Positions 26,451 to 34,184 of a DNA stretch of 36,362 nucleotides are shown here, in pieces (the first letter of the stretch is position 1; every line of letters begins with the position of its first letter). The DNA is taken from contig JADGIG010000034.1 of NCBI GenBank assembly GCA_018985235.1, forward strand, positions 1-36,362, given 5' to 3'. Position numbers and translations under genes: made by a program. Source of the stretch: Sanchytrium tribonematis. Lineage: Eukaryota; Sanchytriomycota; Sanchytriomycetes; Sanchytriales; Sanchytriaceae. The notes below the pieces were generated by a model. That model worked only from the letters and a program-made list of their open reading frames with translations. It did no database searches and was not told the origin of the DNA.

Positions 26451-27819
26451 TTATTCCTTATACGATTTTTTGGTTCTTTTCCGAAGATTTCTTGTTTCAC
26501 TGTCTTCACTTCCCAAAACATCTGATTGTAAAGATAGTGTTTTGTGAATCTTAGACTTAGACCTTTCTTTAGTGGGGGCGGAGTAAGAGACACTTTTAGG
26601 CAGATGTGGTGTTTGCTTCGAATTTAGGGTATCTACTAATACGAATTTGTATATTGCGAATAATATCAAGAATATCGCAAAGAGAGCCCAGCCCACGATA
26701 ACATGCGGTGGGAAAGGTTTTGGAAACATTCCTTTCCCAAATTTGATAACTATTAATAATTCTGTGGTTATTGCTGCCAGCATAACCCACGCATTTGGAC
26801 CTAACCTTTTACTACATAAAACTTAAATACTCAGATTCGTTTAAATAATGATATGCTTCTCTGACTGCTGGGAGAGCCATAAAATAAACCCAGACCAATC
26901 TCTGGGTGTTTAAAGGATGCTCTGGTGGAATATGTAGTACAAATTTCAAATAAAAGGCATTTAACTCGCAAAGCAATACAGTCATTGCAATTAAAATTAA
27001 ACCAACATAATGCCTAAATGTACTGGTGAAATGCCATTCAAATCTAGTCCAAGAATGAGGTGTGAATTGCTGAAACGACCGATAAACTTTCCCTTTTATG
27101 GTTGCTATAGAGGAAATTCCAGTCCATGAATATTCTTTTAGCTCCAAATATCTACATGTTTTCATTCCAAGAACTATCCCAAGATAATTGCAGACCATGA
27201 CATCTAATATCCAATGATCCCACCAACATTCTTTGAAATTAGGTAGCTGGTGTTCAAATGAATATTCTAATAGTTCAAATCCAATCGATAACCCCCAACA
27301 TAGGTAATAATCCCGTAACAACAGGGCTTTGAAAAACCATCCGAATGCATGAGCAATCACAAAAATGTCCATTTGCCTCATTACATTCGCATAATTTAAA
27401 TCGCACGAGTCTCCGTAACTTCTTTCCGTCAAGGTTTTTCCAAGTGTGTTGTCATAAGTTTTCAGCATATACATAACATCACTTTTTGATTGAGATAAGG
27501 TGAAAATTAAGATTTGTAAATAAATGATAGCACAACCAAGTACACCTCTCCAAAGTACCGGATGTGGTCTTAAAAAAGGCCCATTTTTAAACTGAACCAT
27601 TCCAAAGACAATAAATATAGTTGCGCTGCTCAATATTCCATACTTTACATTTTCAACAGTTTCGAAAGGGAAGAACGCGATATAAAAGAGCGCAGCCAAA
27701 ACCATAACTAGCACACTAAAAGAATGTGGGGTATATAAAAATTGAATATCAACGTCTTCCGTATCCATGCTGAGGCGTCGCGGGATATTTGGGAGAGGTG
27801 CCACTGAATTAGAAGACAT
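26451..27819 (-). CDS. PTDSS1: Phosphatidylserine synthase, PTDSS1/2 type; one 19-nt intron
   Basis: The frame from 27819 stops at 26812, and a second frame continues to 26451. Removing a 19-nt intron (26812-26830, phase 2) gives a 449-residue protein whose junction (LNESDKRLGPNAWVMLAA) matches the base-exchange family. FRPHP-like LRPHPVLWRGVLG, NFKECWWDHWILDVMVCNYLG and GMKTCRYLELKEYSW are PSS hallmarks, with about nine helices. The C-terminus is basic and Ser-rich. These ER enzymes exchange serine for choline or ethanolamine on phospholipids; yeasts instead use the unrelated CDP-DAG-dependent Cho1, so this type is typical of animals and some early fungi. I use the ATG at 27819. The stop GAA TAA lies in AATAAA. 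Confidence 0.92.
26812..26830 (-). other. 19-nt intron in the PSS gene
   Basis: On the gene strand GTATTTAAGTTTTATGTAG, phase 2 (GA|T). Branch-like TTTAT with its A sixth from the end. Its removal skips the stop of the first frame and joins the two halves of a well-conserved enzyme. Confidence 0.9.
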
Positions 27820-27979
27820 AGTGTGTTTCAAAAATTTTGCACTATTGCTGCAAGCATACCAAATCTCTTATGACTACGGCTTGGATATTCAGTTTAAAAC
27901 ATAAACAATATTATTGTTGACAAGGATGAAAAGTTGAGGTAAAAAATTTTATTTACAAGGCGGATAAAACAAAGTTCCA

Positions 27980-28459
27980 ATGGAAAAACTTGCTTCAGCT
28001 CTCAAACCACAAGTAGCTACAGAATTATTTGGATTTTTAAAACAACACCAAACTCTTAAACAAAAAGTGACGCAGCTTAAATCGCAATTAAATGTCAAAT
28101 TAGATTTTACTCCTAAACAAGGTGACTATGGAAAACATGTTAAACAAGCCGAGCAAGTTTACAAATCTTTTAAACCCAAGTCGGTAGATACTTCTGTCGC
28201 ATTGGAAAATATTTCTAAATTTGAGAAAGTTGCTTTAAAGAGAGCGGAAGAGACTTCCAAATTGGTTAGTCAGAGTGTTTCTCAATACAAAGAGTGCTTA
28301 CAAAACATTTCCAAAGCTTTACCTGTCGAAGAGTTGACTTTGAAAGATGTGGAGAAAGCATTCCCTGAAGTAGATGAAAAAGTCACCGAATTAGCCAATA
28401 AAGGTGAATGGTACAATGAGAATTACTATGGAAAATTCGGATCCATGAGAATTTTCTGA
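27980..28459 (+). CDS. ATP7: Mitochondrial ATP synthase subunit d
   Basis: This is a 159-residue, helical, charged protein of the peripheral stalk of the F1Fo ATP synthase. The spacing and content match yeast Atp7: YKSFKPKSVDTSVALENISKFEK in the middle, LPVEELTLKDVEKAFPEVDEKV and KGEWYNENYYGKFGSMRIF at the C-terminus. The N-terminus is a little shorter than in yeast and lacks the LDW motif; a different 5' end cannot be excluded. It is expressed divergently from the PSS gene across a 160-nt promoter that contains a perfect palindrome at 27904-27918. Confidence 0.88.
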   Translation: MEKLASALKPQVATELFGFLKQHQTLKQKVTQLKSQLNVKLDFTPKQGDYGKHVKQAEQVYKSFKPKSVDTSVALENISKFEKVALKRAEETSKLVSQSVSQYKECLQNISKALPVEELTLKDVEKAFPEVDEKVTELANKGEWYNENYYGKFGSMRIF

Positions 28460-28487
28460 GTAAACTATGTTCAGAATTTATTTACAT

Positions 28488-28928
28488 TTAAATTTGAGAC
28501 AAAATCTGTTTCCTATCATTTTCCTTAAATACAACGGAATGGACTTTTCTATGCCTAAATGACATAAGAATCTTTTTAGGATAACAAGGCAAGCTCTGAG
28601 ACTCTACTGCATTCAATTCTTGCTGAAGGCTCACATTCTTTGGCCGTTTTCTATAATTATTCGAGAATTCTTCAGCCCGTTCAATTCTCTGGTCATAATC
28701 CAAATATGAGTAAGTTGTGCAAAATACTGCACATCTCAATAAGTGTGATTTATATGCATAAGGCCGCGAATTAAGTTTTAGTCCCTTTTTACAAAATTGA
28801 CAAGCTACATGCAGACTATGCACATTTCTTTGATGTCTCAACATTGTGCACCGTTTTGTAAATCTTTTACCGCAGAGATTGCACTCTTCCATCTCTTTGG
28901 AGTGATTTAATATATCCATTATATCCAT
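28488..28928 (-). CDS. Small C2H2-type zinc-finger protein
   Basis: This is a 146-residue protein. Residues ~16-37 (CNLCGKRFTKRCTMLRHQRNVH) are a good C2H2 finger. Residues ~43-66 (CQFCKKGLKLNSRPYAYKSHLLRC) look like a second, variant finger with a longer loop and a terminal Cys (C2HC). The remainder is basic and unstructured-looking (FRHRKVHSVVFKEN). It is probably a nucleic-acid-binding regulator; targets unknown. AATAAA occurs ~10 nt past the stop. Convergent with ATP7, 28 nt apart. Confidence 0.7.
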   Translation of the reverse strand: MDIMDILNHSKEMEECNLCGKRFTKRCTMLRHQRNVHSLHVACQFCKKGLKLNSRPYAYKSHLLRCAVFCTTYSYLDYDQRIERAEEFSNNYRKRPKNVSLQQELNAVESQSLPCYPKKILMSFRHRKVHSVVFKENDRKQILSQI

Positions 28929-29121
28929 TTAAGTGATATTGAAGTTTTAAAATGTCTTGGCAGGTTTAACCTAGACGTATAACGTATTTTATTTGAATGC
29001 GATACAAGAAGTCAAATATATGGCTTCCTTTCATACATAGTGATTCAGGCAAGAAGTGATTAATAAATTTAATAAAAATTTGTAACGGAGTTTATAAAGC
29101 AACAAGAACCAATTATAATCG

Positions 29122-29195
29122 GTCTCAGTGGGCAAGAGGTTTACGCCGTTGCTCTCCGGAAGCAAAGATCGGGAGTTCGAATCTCTCCTGAGACG
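29122..29195 (+). tRNA. trnR-CCG: tRNA-Arg (CCG)
   Basis: A full cloverleaf can be drawn. Acceptor GTCTCAG pairs with CTGAGAC, discriminator G. The D stem is GGC/GCC. The anticodon stem is TTGCT/AGCAA with loop CTCCGGA, giving anticodon CCG, which reads CGG (Arg). The variable loop is AGATC. The T arm is GGAG-TTCGAAT-CTC with one G-U pair. No intron. The internal B box (GTTCGAATC) is intact. A TTTTT terminator lies at 29216-29220. Confidence 0.93.
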
Positions 29196-29215
29196 ATCTT
29201 CCTTCTAAAATAATA

Positions 29216-29220
29216 TTTTT
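29216..29220 (+). terminator. RNA polymerase III terminator
   Basis: TTTTT, 20 nt after the tRNA. The convergent SEC13 stop codon begins only 8 nt further on. Confidence 0.6.
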
Positions 29221-29227
29221 GACTTGT

Positions 29228-30168
29228 TTATTGCTCACTAAATTCTTTAACTAATCCCCATTCACCATTAACTTGTTGCTGATACATATATACCTAAATT
29301 AGTATTGTAATACTTTGTTATCTCCACAACTAGCAGCCAATATTTGTCCCACCAAGGACCAGTTGACTCTCCAGACTACGTCTTTCAAAGAAATTTTTTG
29401 AATTTTAAATTCCTGATAATCGGATGTAGCATATATGTAAACATTTTTATCTTGCGAGCAAACAGCCAAAAATTGTCCAGGTAATCCTATTGAAGGTGCG
29501 CAACTAACATCTCGAACCCAGTCACCGCATAATCCAATTGGTTTCGGAGTCCATTTCGCCTGTCCTTCATCAACGTGCCTGGTCCATAAAATCACTTTAT
29601 TGTCAGACCCACCAGTTATAAGCCTTAGATTGCTGGAAACGCTTTCAGATCTTTTAACCAAAGAATTTGATTTTACAAAAGGAACAAAAGAAAGAGAGGT
29701 ACATCCTAAATGATGAGCTTCAAATGAATCAGTACTCCATTGCTTTGTCGATTCGTCGTAATATATTAAGGCAACACTTCCATCACTACATGCTCCACCA
29801 ATGATTAGCCCATACTCAACATCAGCAAATTCTACTTGATTCATACTCTTTTGTCCGCTATATTGGTATACTTTTTGCCAATGGTCACTGAATTTATAAA
29901 TGTTGATTTGCTTGTCATAGCCGCAAGTTGCTAGAAGATTATATTTTGGATGTGAAAATTGGACATTCCAAACTGGGCCAGAGTGATCTTTTAATACGTC
30001 TTGTAAAACATAATTTTGTGGCCCACTGGAACTTGTCGTCTTGAAAATTCTGACTGTCTTATCACTAGATCCAGTGGCTAATAAGGTACCATGGTAATTA
30101 AATGCAGCAGAATGTATCACATCTTCATGACCAGAATCAAACTCGTTCTTGTTGGATAATTTCTCCAT
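29228..30168 (-). CDS. SEC13: COPII/nuclear pore protein SEC13; one 20-nt intron
   Basis: This is a WD40 protein of the COPII outer coat and the Nup107/Nup84 nuclear pore complex. The N-terminus (SGHEDVIHSAAFNYHGTLLA) and repeats such as DHSGPVWNVQFSHPKYNLLA and LCGDWVRDVSCAPS are diagnostic. Unspliced, the frame ends at GDNKVLQY (29299). Splicing a 20-nt intron (29294-29313, phase 0) replaces this with GDNKVYMYQQQVNGEWGLVK..., matching the conserved Sec13 end (family pattern GDNKV, then GKWE). Total 306 residues against 297 in yeast. The stop, CAA TAA ACA, lies in AATAAA. Divergent from the coiled-coil gene at 30230, 61 nt apart. Confidence 0.96.
29294..29313 (-). other. 20-nt intron in SEC13
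   Basis: On the gene strand GTATTACAATACTAATTTAG, phase 0. It contains the classical TACTAA branch motif with the branch A sixth from the end. Removal restores the conserved Sec13 C-terminus. This is the strongest of the five intron calls. Confidence 0.93.
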
Positions 30169-30218
30169 GTGTCAAAAATTGATTTGTGTATTCCCATGAA
30201 ATTTGTGCGATATCTCAG

Positions 30219-30226
30219 CAAGCCAC
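30219..30226 (-). promoter_or_regulatory. Start-proximal element (inverted, CAAGCCAC)
   Basis: CAAGCCAC ends 3 nt before the ATG at 30230, as in the 7-TM gene at 14157. Confidence 0.45.
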
Positions 30227-30229
30227 ACT

Positions 30230-31291
30230 ATGGACTCATTAATTAAAGAAAATACGCGTTTAGTAGAATTACTTAGGAAGGTCCATCAAGTTTCCGTTGA
30301 AGCTTATACCGATATTTTACATTTAAATTCAAGAGTTAAAAATTTAGAAGAGGAAAATACTAAAATACTGACAGAGAATAATCAATTAAAAAACCAATTA
30401 CAGCTTATTGATGACAGACAAGCAGCATTAGAAAATATTAGCAAGGCGATCAAAGTAGCTGTTAGCGAATTTCAAAAACTGAAAGACCAATATAATCTTG
30501 AAGTTCAAAAACGCGAGCATGCCGAGGAAATCGTTGAAATACTTGAGACTAAAATAGAAAAATTAGAGAAAATAATCAAAGCAAACCAAACTTCAACGGC
30601 CCCCAGCCTTAATAATCCTTATTTAAAAGAATCTACTCAGCTTAGAAATGAATTATTAGGGGTTCATAGAGAACTTAGGGAATCAATTAAACAGTATGAA
30701 CAGGTTAAAACTCAACTCGGAAAGTCAAAAGAACATCAGCAATATTCTAACGGTGAAAGAATTGGATCCAACGTAAGTTTTAGAACACAAAATACATACA
30801 AAGAAGAAAAAAATAGTGATAACGAATCGGAAACTAATAGAACATTTTTAACAAGCGTCGCTAGCCCGGTTTCGCATTCTGACATTGCAAATGCCAGACT
30901 GACTCAATTGAAATCGTTGGTAGGTGAAATGGATGCAACTCTATTATCAACTCAAAAACCGCTATATAAACGACGAGAATCGAGTTCTCAAATAAGCACA
31001 GTATCATCTATTCCTGTATTTCAATTAGATGCGAACTCCAATGTTCCATTTGCCACAGAGTCGAGTGGTACGATACAGAGTAAAAAGTCAGAACCTTTTA
31101 GAAGACCATCCTATCAATATAATAGTCAAACTGTAGTTAGAAGACCGTCTGTTACAGAGATAAAAACCCGACCAATTTCGCCACCCAAAGACGGCAAATT
31201 CATTCAAAGGATATCAAAATTTGACGAATATTTTGACCAGCTTCAAGATGAGCTTCTGGCTTTAGGTTCGCCCTCTGAGCAGAAGCCCTAA
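30230..31291 (+). CDS. Coiled-coil protein, unknown
   Basis: This is a 353-residue protein from the first ATG of the frame. Residues ~1-180 are heptad-rich coiled coil (RVKNLEEENTKILTENNQLK, then ETKIEKLEKIIKANQ). Residues ~185-315 are Ser/Thr-rich and basic, likely disordered and phosphorylated. The end carries RRPSVTEIKTRPISPPK and a short predicted helix (FDEYFDQLQDELLAL). The design is that of a cytoskeletal or centrosomal adaptor, but I recognise no family. AATAAA is ~14 nt after the stop. The next gene follows 45 nt later on the same strand. Confidence 0.7.
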   Translation: MDSLIKENTRLVELLRKVHQVSVEAYTDILHLNSRVKNLEEENTKILTENNQLKNQLQLIDDRQAALENISKAIKVAVSEFQKLKDQYNLEVQKREHAEEIVEILETKIEKLEKIIKANQTSTAPSLNNPYLKESTQLRNELLGVHRELRESIKQYEQVKTQLGKSKEHQQYSNGERIGSNVSFRTQNTYKEEKNSDNESETNRTFLTSVASPVSHSDIANARLTQLKSLVGEMDATLLSTQKPLYKRRESSSQISTVSSIPVFQLDANSNVPFATESSGTIQSKKSEPFRRPSYQYNSQTVVRRPSVTEIKTRPISPPKDGKFIQRISKFDEYFDQLQDELLALGSPSEQKP

Positions 31292-31336
31292 ATTATAATA
31301 ATAAATATCTATTTACTTTCAGGTTTCAAATTTGAG

Positions 31337-32545
31337 ATGTTTCCGAGAATATTCGTGGAAAACTCACATGGGCTACCTTATAAGGAGTTAAAATCAAATA
31401 GGAAAGTGAGTGATTCTATTGGAAATAATTATTCTCCTTTTGCAAAAGACCTTAATTTGGAAATTTTAGCCTTAAATAACACCGCAAGTATATCAAAGAA
31501 AATATTGGTAGATATGGGTGAATTACTCAAAGAAAAAAAGTCCAAACTCGTCACATCAAGACCACAATCTCCACTTTCGCGAAAAAGAGCGATTCATATT
31601 AGCAAGGCAATAGACGACAGATTTATATACTACGTCGAGAATCTTTTTGACGAAGATTGTATTTGCAATTTCGAAACTTTTCAACAATTAAATATCCCTC
31701 CTGAAAGATATGATGATTTCAGCTCATCTCAGAAATGGGCTATTTTGAATTATTTATTATTGGAATTCAAAGAGTGCGAAAGGCTCGTAATGACCTCTTA
31801 TCCTCCTTCGTTTCCACAATCATTCAAGACTCATGCACCTTGGAGTTCAAAACTTATTCGAGAACAATTTAAACTACCTTTTTTCTATAATACAGAATTG
31901 TTTAGGAATTATTTCGACATTACAACCCGTGAATTACAACCTTTTGAAGAGAAAAATTTCTCTTTGTATATTGAAAAATATATAAATTTGCTATCTTCAG
32001 AGAAATTTTTATTAGAGACTACATTCAAAAAAATTTCTGATTTACGTTTGCAAAAATTAATCAAGTTTTCTGCTTTGAATCAGTTCCTATTGAGTTTGAG
32101 TCAATCAATTCAAATTAAAAACCACTTTGAGATTGAGGTGGTAAACCTTGAAAGTGACTTGCAATTAAGTCATGACAGCACTAACTTGCGGAAAGATGTA
32201 GAAGCTTTTCTGAATGCTTTAAACAACTTTTTGGAAGACATGAATATGGAGGCCGTCCCTGAACTTGAACATCATTTAAAAATAATTAATTTGATTTTGG
32301 ATGGCATGGAGTTGGAATTTAAAGACCTAAAGCAGCAAATTATTGAGAATTTGAGAAATGTGACAAATTTGGTTGAGAGTTGTACTTCCTTCAAGGAAAC
32401 TGAAAATCTTTTGAATTATGGAGAACGGCAATTAGATTGTAAAAAAAAGCTTAGACAGATTTATCCTCAAAGTATCAAATCACAGAATTTTGTAATTTAT
32501 TTTCACAAGTATGTTGCATCCCAAATATCACGAGTAGAGAAATAA
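31337..32545 (+). CDS. Helical protein, unknown (weak formin-GBD resemblance)
   Basis: This is a 402-residue, mostly helical protein. After a ~70-residue variable start, SRPQSPLSRKR precedes a folded region. FETFQQLNIPPERYDDFSSS followed by QKWAILNYL loosely resembles the start of formin GBD/FH3 armadillo regions, but no FH1 or FH2 domain follows, so I do not assign it. Later helices (FLNALNNFLEDMNMEAVPEL) continue to the end. It is not closely similar to its neighbour at 30230, although both may be cytoskeletal (inference). The stop AAA TAA ATA lies in AATAAA, 3 nt from the convergent gene's stop. Confidence 0.65.
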   Translation: MFPRIFVENSHGLPYKELKSNRKVSDSIGNNYSPFAKDLNLEILALNNTASISKKILVDMGELLKEKKSKLVTSRPQSPLSRKRAIHISKAIDDRFIYYVENLFDEDCICNFETFQQLNIPPERYDDFSSSQKWAILNYLLLEFKECERLVMTSYPPSFPQSFKTHAPWSSKLIREQFKLPFFYNTELFRNYFDITTRELQPFEEKNFSLYIEKYINLLSSEKFLLETTFKKISDLRLQKLIKFSALNQFLLSLSQSIQIKNHFEIEVVNLESDLQLSHDSTNLRKDVEAFLNALNNFLEDMNMEAVPELEHHLKIINLILDGMELEFKDLKQQIIENLRNVTNLVESCTSFKETENLLNYGERQLDCKKKLRQIYPQSIKSQNFVIYFHKYVASQISRVEK

Positions 32546-32548
32546 ATA

Positions 32549-33904
32549 TTAATCGTAGTATTCTGATTCGCGAACGTCTGTAAACATACTGTTTTCAGTG
32601 TACATTGTATTTTGTTGTTCGTATTTAGACTCATATTCTGGTTCGTACTCGGGCTCAAAATCAGGATCTTCAGTATACTCAGAATAATTAGTTTTGGTCC
32701 TGTCTTCTGTAAATTCTGTATAGTTAGTCTTGGTACGATCCTCTGTCAGATCCGATAAATCTGAATTGTTGTCGTCAGAAAATTCAGTGTAATTTGTTTT
32801 GCCTCTACTGGTCAATTCCGAATAATCAGTGAAGAATGTATCAACCTTCGAGTAGTCATTTTCAGAAGGTATATCACTTGCATTTGAATATGCTGTGAAG
32901 CCATCACTATTTTTTGAAAAATCAGTGTAAATAGTGTTGCTTGCGAACTCGGAATACTTATCATCATCGCTTTCTTTAGAGTAGGATGTCCTACCTACAG
33001 AATAAGTCGTATACTTGTCTGAATTAGAGTCTGTTGATACTCTTTTGCCACTAATGTCTTCAAATTCTTGCACATTATCTGTTTCACTCCATTTTGTTTC
33101 TCTTGGATCTTCAGCATATCCAGCTGTAGAGATATCTGTATATGTTGTTTCTCTAATGCTATCGAGCTGGTTCTCAGACGATCCACTGCTCTCGTCTATT
33201 TTATAAGTTCCACTAGAAATTTGCTTTCCAGTTTTAAATCGTGAACGGAATTTAAAACATAATCCAACGATTAGGAAAAAAACCAAGGCACCAACTATGG
33301 ATCCAATAATGACATAAGGCAATGTGTTTGGAGTCGGTGGAGGACTAGATATATCTACCATTCCGTCAGTCTGTAAAAACTCAGCAGGAATGTCAGTGGT
33401 AACACTGGTTAGGTCAGTTGTCGCGGAGTTATCTGCAGATTGATATACAGCTTGTTGATTTGATGATACGTCGGGCAAAAATCGTAGTAAAAATCCATTT
33501 ACAACATCGGGAACAATTTCCTGTAATAATAACGTCATATTCGTTCCTTCTTGAATATTACCATTCACACCAATAAATCTAAACAAAGTTGAATACTGAT
33601 TGTTGGTTTTGCCTAGAGCATCTTTCGGGAGACGCGCATCAAACCACAAATTTGGACTTAAATAAATGCTAAATGGTTTCCATATTTTTAGAATTTTCGT
33701 TTGTGAAGCAAAATTTAAACTCAGTGCTATTGCATTAACTGTATTTGCTTTTGAAAGAAAATCTTCTGGCACAGATGCCGTGAATTCTGCACCAAATTGT
33801 CTAGCCTTGTAGTCGATATATTTCACTTGATAAGAAATAGAGGAGCCTGGTATCTTGGGGGGTGATTGAGCCATTACTAGAAGACCCGGCCAAAGAACCA
33901 TCAT
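32549..33904 (-). CDS. Single-pass membrane protein with repetitive Tyr-Ser/Thr-acidic cytoplasmic tail
   Basis: This is a 451-residue protein. The signal peptide is MMVLWPGLLVMAQS. The ectodomain (~15-195) looks folded, mostly beta. A helix at ~197-219 is followed by FRSRFK. The ~230-residue tail is strongly acidic and repeats Tyr-[Ser/Thr]-[Glu/Asp]-[Phe/Tyr/Ile]: NYTEF, NYSEY, IYTDF, DYSEL and KYSEF, about fifteen variants in all. A dodecamer (TEDRTKTNYTEF) is tandemly duplicated, showing growth by repeat expansion. Function unknown; a multi-site phosphorylation or adaptor-docking tail is inferred. It shares a bidirectional promoter with the gene at 34185, each with a CCAAT box. Confidence 0.8.
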   Translation of the reverse strand: MMVLWPGLLVMAQSPPKIPGSSISYQVKYIDYKARQFGAEFTASVPEDFLSKANTVNAIALSLNFASQTKILKIWKPFSIYLSPNLWFDARLPKDALGKTNNQYSTLFRFIGVNGNIQEGTNMTLLLQEIVPDVVNGFLLRFLPDVSSNQQAVYQSADNSATTDLTSVTTDIPAEFLQTDGMVDISSPPPTPNTLPYVIIGSIVGALVFFLIVGLCFKFRSRFKTGKQISSGTYKIDESSGSSENQLDSIRETTYTDISTAGYAEDPRETKWSETDNVQEFEDISGKRVSTDSNSDKYTTYSVGRTSYSKESDDDKYSEFASNTIYTDFSKNSDGFTAYSNASDIPSENDYSKVDTFFTDYSELTSRGKTNYTEFSDDNNSDLSDLTEDRTKTNYTEFTEDRTKTNYSEYTEDPDFEPEYEPEYESKYEQQNTMYTENSMFTDVRESEYYD

Positions 33905-33953
33905 AGCAAAATGCCGGAAATCAATTAAGTATTGTAATTAATTTAACTTGCAG

Positions 33954-33960
33954 CCAATCA
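33954..33960 (+). promoter_or_regulatory. CCAAT box of the gene at 33904 (inverted)
   Basis: CCAATCA on the plus strand, 49 nt before the ATG of the minus-strand gene. Confidence 0.45.
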
Positions 33961-34135
33961 GTTAGAAAAAAAGTAATACGCAGGGATTTTGAAAATTGGC
34001 ATTTGCTGTGGTACGTAATTTTTCATATGTTCTTTCAGATGAATAAAATCTCTATACAATTATGGAAAATACAATTGGACTTGAAACGAGCCAGCCAGCA
34101 TTGCATACAGGTGGAATCATTTGATTCGAGGAGTC

Positions 34136-34142
34136 TGATTGG
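34136..34142 (-). promoter_or_regulatory. CCAAT box of the gene at 34185 (inverted)
   Basis: TGATTGG on the plus strand, 42 nt before the ATG. A TATATATT box follows at 34151-34158. Confidence 0.5.
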
Positions 34143-34184
34143 TACACATTTATATATTAATCGATCAGTTTCCGTTTGCCAATT

